The notes under the pieces are model-generated. The model did no database searches. It was not told the DNA's origin and saw nothing but the letters and a program-made list of their open reading frames with translations. Both the position numbers and the translations under genes were made by a program. From assembly GCA_036394195.1 (NCBI GenBank), contig DASWFO010000330.1:1-14015 (forward strand): a DNA stretch of 14,015 bases, written 5' to 3'. Shown piece by piece: positions 1-5,645 of this stretch (within the stretch, counting starts at the first letter, position 1; each line of letters begins with the position of its first letter). Source of the stretch: DATJPD01 sp036394195 (GTDB taxonomy: Bacteria; Pseudomonadota; Alphaproteobacteria; CACIAM-22H2).

Positions 1-26
1 CCCGCCGCGTTCGGGCCGGAGCTCCC

Positions 27-1010
27 ATGACAAGCCGCGCCGTGCTGGTGTTCCTCGGTTGTTTGGCGACGGTCGCAGCCGCGGGCTTCGACCTCGAAGG
101 CCATCGCGGTGCGCGTGGCTTGATGCCGGAGAACACGCTACCCGCCTTCGCGAAGGCGCTGTCGCTCGGCGTCGACACGCTTGAGCTCGACACCGGCATC
201 ACCAAGGATGGCGTCGTCGTCATCTCGCACAACCGCGTGCTGGAGCCGGCGATCACGCGCGGGCCCGACGGGGCCTGGCTGACCGCGCCCGGTCCGGCGA
301 TCCATGCGCTGACCCTGGCCGAGCTGCGCCGCTACGACGTCGGCGCGATCAGGCCCGGCACCGACTACTACAGGCAGTTCCCGGGCCGGCCGGCGGTCGC
401 CGAAACCCGCGTGCCGACCCTGGCCGAGCTCGCGGCCCTGTTGCGGCGGTCGGGAAATGCGGCCGTGCGTCTCAACGTCGAGACCAAGCTGTCGCCGCTG
501 GCGCCGCAGGACACCCTCGACCCGGAGGCGTTCGCCGCAGCCCTCGTCGCCGCCTTGCGCCAGACGGGCTTGGCCGGCCGCGCCATGGTCCAGTCTTTCG
601 ACTGGCGAACCCTCAAGGTGGTGCAGCGCATCGCGCCCGAGATCCCGACGGTGTGCCTCACCCTCGAGCGGGGGCCGGACGACAACATCCGCCGCGGCCA
701 GCCGGGGCCCAGCCCGTGGACCGCCGGTCTCGACGTGGACGATCACGCAGGCTCGGTGCCGCGCCTGGTGAAGGCGGCGGGCTGTGCCGTGTGGTCGCCG
801 TTTTTTCGCGATTTGACCGACGACGCCCTGACCGAGGCCAAGGCGCTCGGCCTCAAGACCGTCGTGTGGACCGTCAATGAGCCGGCCGACATGTCGGCCC
901 TGATCCAGCGCGGCGTCGACGGCATCATCAGCGACTATCCGGACCGGCTGCGCGGCGTGCTGGCGGACCGGGGCATGCCCCTGCCGGCCGCGACGCCGGT
1001 CGAGCCGTAA
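27..1010 (+). CDS. Exported glycerophosphodiester phosphodiesterase (GDPD family)
   Basis: A 327-residue protein predicted to hydrolyse glycerophosphodiesters to sn-glycerol 3-phosphate and an alcohol. Residues 1-20 form a short signal peptide (basic start, hydrophobic core, AAA before the probable cleavage site), so it likely acts in the periplasm. The GDPD signature is complete: HRGARGLMPENT at 26-37 with His26-Arg27 and Glu35-Asn36, the metal pair Glu53/Asp55 in ELD, and His68 in SHN. Further family blocks are VETK at 151-154, QSFDW at 189-193, VWTVN at 280-284 and DGIISDYPD near 298-306. The length suits the periplasmic GlpQ-like class. The ATG at 27 has GGAG at 18-21, five bases upstream. 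The next gene is 289 bp away, so it probably ends a transcript that begins left of the window. Family assignment is firm; the exact phosphodiester substrate is not known. Confidence 0.93.
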   Translation: MTSRAVLVFLGCLATVAAAGFDLEGHRGARGLMPENTLPAFAKALSLGVDTLELDTGITKDGVVVISHNRVLEPAITRGPDGAWLTAPGPAIHALTLAELRRYDVGAIRPGTDYYRQFPGRPAVAETRVPTLAELAALLRRSGNAAVRLNVETKLSPLAPQDTLDPEAFAAALVAALRQTGLAGRAMVQSFDWRTLKVVQRIAPEIPTVCLTLERGPDDNIRRGQPGPSPWTAGLDVDDHAGSVPRLVKAAGCAVWSPFFRDLTDDALTEAKALGLKTVVWTVNEPADMSALIQRGVDGIISDYPDRLRGVLADRGMPLPAATPVEP

Positions 1011-1088
1011 CGCCGCGGCTGCAGGAACCGCGCCTCGACGGGGTCGTTCTAGGGCGGAGCAGACGCGACCGGTGGCCGCGCGGCGCCA

Positions 1089-1181
1089 CAACAATTGCGT
1101 TTCATCGGCGACGCAATTGTTGGTGCAATTGTTTCAGGGCGATATTCGCAGGCAGTTTCAAATGGTTGTGAGAACAATTGC
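1089..1181. promoter_or_regulatory. Probable operator array: four copies of ACAATTGC
   Basis: The octamer ACAATTGC occurs at 1091-1098 and 1174-1181 on the plus strand, and inverted (GCAATTGT) at 1113-1120 and 1125-1132. Centre-to-centre distances are 22, 12 and 49 bp, so the first three sites are about two and one helical turns apart. Sites 1 and 2 are part of a perfect 12-bp inverted repeat, CAACAATTGCGT at 1089-1100 and its complement at 1111-1122. The array ends about 120 bp before the racemase-family gene. Clustered, phased palindromic cores are typical of a dimeric repressor or activator. The regulator is not encoded next to it and its family cannot be named from the sites. Confidence 0.6.
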
Positions 1182-1212
1182 AGTATTGCACGGGAATCAG
1201 GGGGCCGGCCCC

Positions 1213-1226
1213 GGCCCTTCGGGGCC
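1213..1226 (+). other. Short GC hairpin with UUCG tetraloop
   Basis: GGCCC-TTCG-GGGCC forms a perfect 5-bp stem closed by a C-UUCG-G tetraloop, an unusually stable RNA loop. It lies 73 bases before the racemase-family start, so it would be in that gene's 5' leader if transcription starts at the ACAATTGC region. No run of T follows, so it is not a standard intrinsic terminator. It could be a leader element or a chance product of GC-rich sequence. Confidence 0.3.
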
Positions 1227-1299
1227 ATCGCGGCGCCGGCGGGCGCGCGAGCCCCGGTTGCATTGAATAGGCCGCGGCATTTCGGCATGATTGCGCCAC

Positions 1300-1977
1300 A
1301 TGGCCGGCCCCCGAATCGCCCTGATCCACGCGCTGCCGGACTCCGTCGAGCCGGCCAACAAGGCCTTCGACGAGCAGTGGCCCGAAGCCTGGAAATTCAA
1401 TCTCCTGGACGATGCGCTGGCGCGCGACCTCGCGGCCGCCGACGGCAAAATCACCATGGAGATCAATTCGCGGATCATCGACCTGTCGCGCTACGCCATG
1501 GCGACCGGGGCCAACGGCATCCTCTACACCTGCTCCGCCTTCGGCCAGTCGATCAAGGCCGCGGCGCTGCTGGCGCCGATCCCGGTCCTGAGGCCGAACG
1601 AGGCGGCGGTGGATGCGGCGCTCGACGCCGGATCGCGCGTCGCCTTGCTCGCAACCTTCCTTCCCACCGTCGGCATGATGAAGGCGGAAGTGGAGGTGCG
1701 GGCCCGCGAGCGCAACCTGACCCCGACCATCGAGGCGCGCCACGTGGCCGGTGCTTTGGAGGCGCTGCAGGCCGGCAGGCCCGAGGAGCACGATGCGCTG
1801 GTCGCCAAGGCCGCCGCCGACCTGCCGCCGGTGGATGCGCTGGTCCTGGCGCAGTTCTCGATGACCCGCGCCGCCCGCGCGATCGCGCCCGTGGCGGGCC
1901 GCCAGGTGATCACCACCCCCGGCAGCGCCATCGTCAAGCTGAAGAGCCTGCTCGCCACCCGCCAAGCGGCGGAGTGA
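1300..1977 (+). CDS. Asp/Glu/hydantoin racemase superfamily protein
   Basis: A 225-residue protein of the aspartate/glutamate/hydantoin racemase superfamily, cofactor-independent enzymes that work by cysteine acid-base chemistry. The N-terminal strand is RIALIHALPDS at 5-15. The first catalytic block is present, with Cys78 in YTCSAFG (76-82). The second block, which carries the other catalytic Cys in true two-cysteine racemases, reads LVLAQFSM (181-188) and lacks cysteine. A one-cysteine site resembles arylmalonate decarboxylase or maleate-isomerase-type relatives more than a classical racemase, so racemisation should not be assumed. The ATG at 1300 begins immediately before the conserved strand; a TTG nine bases upstream would add three residues. 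No good ribosome binding site precedes either. The ACAATTGC array lies upstream. The superfamily call is confident; the reaction is not. Confidence 0.82.
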   Translation: MAGPRIALIHALPDSVEPANKAFDEQWPEAWKFNLLDDALARDLAAADGKITMEINSRIIDLSRYAMATGANGILYTCSAFGQSIKAAALLAPIPVLRPNEAAVDAALDAGSRVALLATFLPTVGMMKAEVEVRARERNLTPTIEARHVAGALEALQAGRPEEHDALVAKAAADLPPVDALVLAQFSMTRAARAIAPVAGRQVITTPGSAIVKLKSLLATRQAAE

Positions 1978-1982
1978 TCCGC

Positions 1983-2903
1983 CTAGATCGGTTTTTTCCG
2001 GCTCTGGATCAGCAGATCGAGCGACGCCAGCGCGATCAGCACCATCCCGGCCAGCGCCAGGGCCGACGGCACTTCGCCGAACCAGGCGAAGCCGACCAGC
2101 AGGGACACCGGCAGCCGCGTCAGGTCGAGCGGCGCCACGCGCGAGAACGTGCCGTGCGCGTAAGCGCGGGCGAGGAAGATCTGGCCGACATAGAACATCG
2201 CGGCGCAGGCGAACAGCCAGAACCATTGGGTCCCCGATGGCCACACCCAGTCGAAGGTCGCGATCGGCAGCGCGAATGTGGCCCCGCCGAACATGAAATA
2301 GAACGCGATGCGGTCCGGCGGTTCGCTGCGGGTCAATTGCTTGACCATCATCATGGCGAGGCTGGTGATCACGGCGCTCGACAGGCTGAGCAGAGCGCCC
2401 AGGCCGAAACCGCCGCTGCCGCTTGGCTGCGCGATCAGCAGCACGCCGCTAAATCCGACGGCGATCGACAGGGCCAGGCGCCAGGTCATCTTGTCGTGGA
2501 ACACGATCATGCCGAGAAGCACCGACCAGAACGGCGAGCTGAAGCTGATCGCCACCACGTCGCCGAGCGGCAGCAGGCCGAGCGCATAGATCATCAGAAG
2601 AAAGCTGATGAACCCGAAGAACGACCGCCAGGCATGGCCGACGGGGCGGCTGGTCGCGATCACCGCCCAGCCGTCGCGCCACACGCGCGGCATGAACAGC
2701 AGCGCTGCGAAGGCGCCGCGCCACAGCGCGATGACCGGCTGCGGCAGATCGACGATCAGCGATTTGATGATCGCGAAATGGGTCGCCAGCGTGCAGGCGC
2801 CGGCGATCATGAACAGGCCGGCCCGCACTTCGTGAATGACCGGCGCGGTGAAGACCGGCGCCCCCGTCGATGCCGAGGGCTCCGTCGGTCGCGAATCGTC
2901 CAC
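1983..2903 (-). CDS. EamA/DMT-family inner-membrane permease
   Basis: A 306-residue integral membrane protein of the drug/metabolite transporter superfamily, made of two EamA repeats of about five helices each. Hydrophobic segments begin near residue 27 (AGLFMIAGACTLATHFAI), and the hallmark GLLPLGDVVAISFSSPFW segment ends the first repeat. The second repeat starts near GLGALLSLSSAVITSLAM and ends with a basic tail (SRKKPI). I place the start at the GTG ending at 2903 because the frame further upstream runs through the DUF6494-like gene; this gives the usual family length. The ribosome binding site is weak. A GTG at 2828 just before the first helix is an alternative. Only 20 bp separate it from the upstream small gene, so they are probably co-transcribed. 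Its stop lies five bases from the stop of the convergent racemase-family gene. Substrate unknown; the superfamily exports metabolites and amino acids. Confidence 0.88.
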   Translation of the reverse strand: MDDSRPTEPSASTGAPVFTAPVIHEVRAGLFMIAGACTLATHFAIIKSLIVDLPQPVIALWRGAFAALLFMPRVWRDGWAVIATSRPVGHAWRSFFGFISFLLMIYALGLLPLGDVVAISFSSPFWSVLLGMIVFHDKMTWRLALSIAVGFSGVLLIAQPSGSGGFGLGALLSLSSAVITSLAMMMVKQLTRSEPPDRIAFYFMFGGATFALPIATFDWVWPSGTQWFWLFACAAMFYVGQIFLARAYAHGTFSRVAPLDLTRLPVSLLVGFAWFGEVPSALALAGMVLIALASLDLLIQSRKKPI

Positions 2904-2923
2904 GGTGGCTGCCGGCCCGCCGC

Positions 2924-3130
2924 TCAGCCGAGCTTGATCTGCCCGTCGATGGTCTGGTTGAGATTCACGCCGTCGACCGTCAGCACGACCTTGGCCTTCA
3001 GCGTCTCGTTGCCTTTGAGCTTGCCCGCCTTGACCGCCTCCCGCACCGCCTCCTCGATTTCGCGCTGGCTGGTGACGCCAACGACCTTCAGGAACTTGCG
3101 GATTTCCATGTTGAATGTGTCTTCGTTCAT
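2924..3130 (-). CDS. Small DUF6494-like protein
   Basis: A 68-residue protein beginning MNEDTFNMEIRKFLKVVG. It has a charged helical N-terminal half (VTSQREIEEAVREAVKAGKL) and a C-terminal beta-rich half with LKAKVVLTVDGVNLNQTIDG. It matches my recollection of the DUF6494 family of about 70-residue proteobacterial proteins; the function is unknown. There is no signal peptide or membrane segment, so it should be cytosolic. The ATG at 3130 is strongly supported by GGAGG six bases upstream on the minus strand, and is preferred over start codons further upstream that would add an unrelated arginine-rich extension. It leads a probable two-gene unit with the EamA permease and is divergent from the dioxygenase gene. 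The coding status is firm; the family name is moderately sure. Confidence 0.82.
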   Translation of the reverse strand: MNEDTFNMEIRKFLKVVGVTSQREIEEAVREAVKAGKLKGNETLKAKVVLTVDGVNLNQTIDGQIKLG

Positions 3131-3258
3131 GGGACGCCTCCGGTGTGCAGGATGTTCCGACAATAGCCCGGCGGTGCGTCGCGGGCCATCCATCCAGGCG
3201 CTTTATTCGGCACCGGGACAGAGCCATACTGGGGCAAAGATTGCTCCGAGGGAACGCC
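3131..3258. promoter_or_regulatory. Divergent promoter region (weak hexamers visible)
   Basis: These 128 bp separate the minus-strand small gene from the plus-strand dioxygenase gene and must hold promoters for both, unless there is readthrough. For the dioxygenase the best sigma-70-like pair I see is TTTATT at 3202-3207 and CATACT at 3225-3230 with a 17-bp spacer, a poor -35 and a fair -10. Nothing clear is visible for the minus strand. No palindromic operator stands out. Confidence 0.3.
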
Positions 3259-4065
3259 ATGAAGCTCAGCGCCGACCAGGTCCGCGAGTTCGAGGAGCAG
3301 GGCTATCTGTTCCTGCCCAGCGTCTATTCGAAGGAGGAGATGGACCTCCTCAACGGCGAGGTGCCGGGCCTCCTGGCCCAGGACCGGCCGGAGGTGGTCC
3401 GCGAGAAGGGCACGACCGCCCCCCGCACGGCGTTCTACGTCCAGACCTGGAACCCGGTGTTTTCGATCCTGGCGCGCCACCCGCGCCTGGTCGGGCCGGG
3501 CATGCAGCTCCTCGGCTCCGACAAGCTCTACATGCACCAGTTCAAAATCAACGCCAAGGCGGCGTTCGACGGAGCGGTGTGGCAATGGCACCAGGACTAC
3601 GCAACCTGGTACGAGGACGACCAGATGCCGCAGCCGCGCGCCATGAACATCGCGCTGTTCCTCGCCGAGGCCAACGAGTTCAACGGGCCCCTGATGTTCA
3701 TCCCGAAGAGCCATCGCCGCGGCCGGCTCGCCGCCGGGCACGACGTGACGACCACCAGCTACCCGCTGTGGACCATCGACAACGAGACGATCACGCGCCT
3801 GGTCGACGAGGGCGGCATCGTGGCGCCGAAGGGCCCGCCGGGCTCGGTGCTGCTGTTCCACGGCACCCTCGTGCACGCCTCGGGCTCGAACCTGACGCCG
3901 TGGTCGCGCTGGATCCTCTATCTGTCGCTGAACCGCTGCGACAACGCGATCCGCCGCTTCCAGCGGCCGACCTGGATCGCCAACCGCGACTTCACGCCGA
4001 TCGAGATGGTGCCCGACGACGCGCTGGTCCAGTACGCGCGGCAGAACCGCACCGCGGCGGAGTAG
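3259..4065 (+). CDS. Phytanoyl-CoA dioxygenase / ectoine-hydroxylase-like Fe(II)/2-oxoglutarate oxygenase
   Basis: A 268-residue cytosolic oxygenase of the PhyH family, expected to couple 2-oxoglutarate decarboxylation to hydroxylation of a small molecule. The metal triad is visible: His111 and Asp113 in WHQDY, and His206 in LVHASGSN. Arg217 in SRWILYLSLN is the likely 2-oxoglutarate ligand. HQFKINAK (93-100) matches the position of the HQxRINxK segment of ectoine hydroxylase EctD, and NGPLMFIPKSH (142-152) is the usual core strand. The family is very broad and includes ectoine, halogenating and phytanoyl-CoA enzymes. No ectoine synthesis genes are near, so EctD itself is unlikely. The ATG at 3259 follows GAGGGA and fits the usual MKLSADQVREFEEQGYLFLP opening; a longer frame upstream is not credible. 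The downstream dehydrogenase gene is 187 bp away across a hairpin repeat. Class firm, substrate unknown. Confidence 0.9.
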   Translation: MKLSADQVREFEEQGYLFLPSVYSKEEMDLLNGEVPGLLAQDRPEVVREKGTTAPRTAFYVQTWNPVFSILARHPRLVGPGMQLLGSDKLYMHQFKINAKAAFDGAVWQWHQDYATWYEDDQMPQPRAMNIALFLAEANEFNGPLMFIPKSHRRGRLAAGHDVTTTSYPLWTIDNETITRLVDEGGIVAPKGPPGSVLLFHGTLVHASGSNLTPWSRWILYLSLNRCDNAIRRFQRPTWIANRDFTPIEMVPDDALVQYARQNRTAAE

Positions 4066-4122
4066 GAACGTTCCCGCATTGTCTATGGCTGAGCACATGA
4101 ATATGAGGCCAAAGACAACTAA
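4066..4122. other. Spacer after the 2OG dioxygenase gene
   Basis: These 57 bp, moderately AT-rich compared with the genes, lead into the three-hairpin repeat. I see no open frame worth calling, no intrinsic terminator before the repeat and no clear promoter. Confidence 0.6.
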
Positions 4123-4233
4123 CCCTCTCCCCTTGTGGGAGAGGGTGCGAGCGAAGCGAGCGGGTGAGGGGACCCCCTCACCCTCCCGGCGCTGACGCGC
4201 TGGGCCCCTCCCTCTCCCGCAAGGGGAGAGGGG
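4123..4233. repeat. Three-hairpin GC-rich intergenic repeat
   Basis: A 111-bp palindromic element. Hairpin 1 (4123-4145) is CCCTCTCCC, a 5-nt loop, GGGAGAGGG. A direct duplication of GCGAGCG (4147-4153 and 4156-4162) follows. Hairpin 2 (4162-4183) pairs GGGTGAGGG with CCCTCACCC. Hairpin 3 (4210-4232) repeats the same CCCTCTCCC/GGGAGAGGG stem with a different 5-nt loop (GCAAG). It ends five bases before the AGGAG ribosome binding site of the dehydrogenase gene. By recollection it resembles the short palindromic repeats spread through Bradyrhizobium and Rhodopseudomonas genomes. It could reduce readthrough from the dioxygenase gene or stabilise mRNA ends; it lacks a T run. Confidence 0.85.
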
Positions 4234-4252
4234 CTTTAGGAGTGCGGCTGAG

Positions 4253-5617
4253 ATGAATCTTCACCGTCTGCTTCGCCAGCGCCAAGAGGCCGGAGCGCCG
4301 CTGCGCGTCGGCGTGATCGGCGCCGGCAAGTTCGGCACTATGTATCTGTCGCAGGCCCGCAAGACGCCGGGCATCCACCTGGTCGGCGTCGCCGATCTGT
4401 CGGTGCCGCGGGCGCAGGAGGCGCTGGCGCGCACCGGCTGGCCGGCGGAACGATATGCGGCCAAGAGCCTCGACGACGCGGCGAAGAGCGGTGCCACCTT
4501 CGTCGGCGACGACGTGGACGCGCTGATCAAGCATCCGGCGGTCGACATTGTCGTAGAGGTCACCGGAAATCCGCCGGCCGCCGTCAGCCATGCGCTGAAA
4601 GCGTTCCAGGCGAAGAAGCACCTGATCAACGTCACGGTCGAAGCCGACGCGTTCTGCGGGCCGCTCCTCGCGCGCAAGGCCGCCGAGGCCGGCGTGGTCT
4701 ATAGCCTCGCTTATGGTGACCAGCCGGCGCTGATCTGCGACCTGGTCGACTGGGCGCGCGCCGCCGGCTTCGAGGTGGTCGCCGCCGGCCGCGGCCACAA
4801 ATGGCTGCCGCATTTCGCCCAGTCGACGCCGGAGACGGTGTGGACCCATTACGGGCTGAGCGAGGAGCAGGCGCGGCAGGGCGGGCTCAATCCGCAGATG
4901 TTCAACTCGTTCCTCGACGGCTCGAAGCCGGCGATCGAGAGCACCGCCGTGTGCAACGCGACCGGCCTGCTGCCGCCGCCGAACGGGCTCGAATATCCGC
5001 CGTGCTCGCTCGACGATTTGCCGTTCGTGTGCCGGCCGAGATCGGAAGGCGGCCAGCTCCATTTCAAAGGCCAGGTCGAGGTGCTGTCGTCCCTCGAGCG
5101 CGACGGCCGGCCGATCCCGCATCACATCCGCTGGGGCGTGTTCGTCGTCTTCGAGGGCGACACCGAATACGTGCGCCGCTGCTTCACCGAATACGGCATG
5201 GTCACCGATCCGGAGAGCCGCTATGGCGCGCTCTACAAGCGCTGGCATCTGATCGGCCTCGAGCTCGGCATCTCGGTCGCCTCGGTCGGGCTGCGCCGCG
5301 AGCCCACCGGCTGCCCGGACGGGTTCCGCGCCGACGCCGTGGCGGCGGCCAAGCGCGACCTGAAGCCGGGCGAAATCCTCGACGGCGAGGGCGGCTACAC
5401 GGTCGTCGGCAAGCTGATGCCCGCCAAGGACAGCCTCGCCATCGGCGCCTTCCCGCTCGGGCTCGCTCACAAGGTGAAAATGGTCAAGCCGGTGAAGCGC
5501 GGGGCGGCGTTGCGCTGGGACGACGTGGAGGTCGATGGCACGCTGGAGGCCGTGCGCCTCCGTCGTGAGATGGAAGCCATGTTCCGCGACCCGGCCGCGC
5601 GGGCGGCCGCGGAATAG
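4253..5617 (+). CDS. Homoserine-dehydrogenase-like NAD(P) oxidoreductase with C-terminal SAF domain
   Basis: A 454-residue predicted dehydrogenase of the group annotated as predicted homoserine dehydrogenase with SAF domain (COG4091 type). The N-terminal Rossmann fold has the dinucleotide motif GVIGAGKFG at 20-28, with Asp48 closing the second strand (VGVADLS). VDIVVEVTGNP (97-107) and HLINVTVEAD (123-132) follow, as in Gfo/Idh/MocA and homoserine dehydrogenase folds. The middle domain carries YGDQPALICDLVDWAR (154-169) and GRGHKWLP (179-186). Residues about 365-440 form a SAF-like domain (LKPGEILDGEGGYTVVGKL), a fold shared with sialic acid synthases and altronate dehydratases. No threonine-biosynthesis gene is nearby, so a catabolic role is more likely than homoserine synthesis. 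The ATG has AGGAG ten bases upstream, right after the hairpin repeat. The Rieske gene begins 28 bp downstream, suggesting an operon. Substrate unknown. Confidence 0.85.
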   Translation: MNLHRLLRQRQEAGAPLRVGVIGAGKFGTMYLSQARKTPGIHLVGVADLSVPRAQEALARTGWPAERYAAKSLDDAAKSGATFVGDDVDALIKHPAVDIVVEVTGNPPAAVSHALKAFQAKKHLINVTVEADAFCGPLLARKAAEAGVVYSLAYGDQPALICDLVDWARAAGFEVVAAGRGHKWLPHFAQSTPETVWTHYGLSEEQARQGGLNPQMFNSFLDGSKPAIESTAVCNATGLLPPPNGLEYPPCSLDDLPFVCRPRSEGGQLHFKGQVEVLSSLERDGRPIPHHIRWGVFVVFEGDTEYVRRCFTEYGMVTDPESRYGALYKRWHLIGLELGISVASVGLRREPTGCPDGFRADAVAAAKRDLKPGEILDGEGGYTVVGKLMPAKDSLAIGAFPLGLAHKVKMVKPVKRGAALRWDDVEVDGTLEAVRLRREMEAMFRDPAARAAAE

Positions 5618-5645
5618 GTTTCACCGGTCGCGAGGGAGAAGCGCC

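Larger units (their letters stand above)
1011..1299. other. Intergenic region with repeated ACAATTGC sites and a small hairpin
   Basis: This 289-bp stretch separates the phosphodiesterase gene from the racemase-family gene. Bases 1011-1086 are GC-rich and show nothing recognisable. Bases 1087-1190 are clearly AT-richer than their surroundings and hold four copies of one octamer. Bases 1201-1260 are very GC-rich and contain a hairpin with a TTCG loop. I saw no convincing protein-coding frame in it and no clear sigma-70 hexamer pair. Confidence 0.8.

Noticed and set aside
2331..2346. Palindrome GGTCAA-TTGC-TTGACC containing a CAATTG core
   Set aside because: It lies within the EamA coding sequence, is a single copy, and does not contain the full ACAATTGC octamer, so it is probably coincidental.
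1983..3260. A longer permease frame starting near 3260
   Set aside because: The upstream 119 codons overlap the DUF6494-like gene in another frame and give a non-membrane Arg/Gly/Gln-rich extension; the GTG at 2903 gives normal family length.
1095..4100. A very long plus-strand open frame of about 1000 codons
   Set aside because: It crosses the racemase, permease, DUF6494-like and dioxygenase genes in other frames, has low-complexity Arg/Ala/Gly/Pro-rich composition, and shows no domain. It is a product of high GC content.
4123..4233. Possible intrinsic terminator for the 2OG dioxygenase gene
   Set aside because: The stems are strong, but no T run follows any hairpin, and the multi-hairpin pattern fits a dispersed repeat better. 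A termination effect remains possible.
4178..5470. Minus-strand open frame of 430 codons opposite the SAF-domain dehydrogenase
   Set aside because: Repetitive charged composition, no motif, and complete overlap with a well-supported gene.
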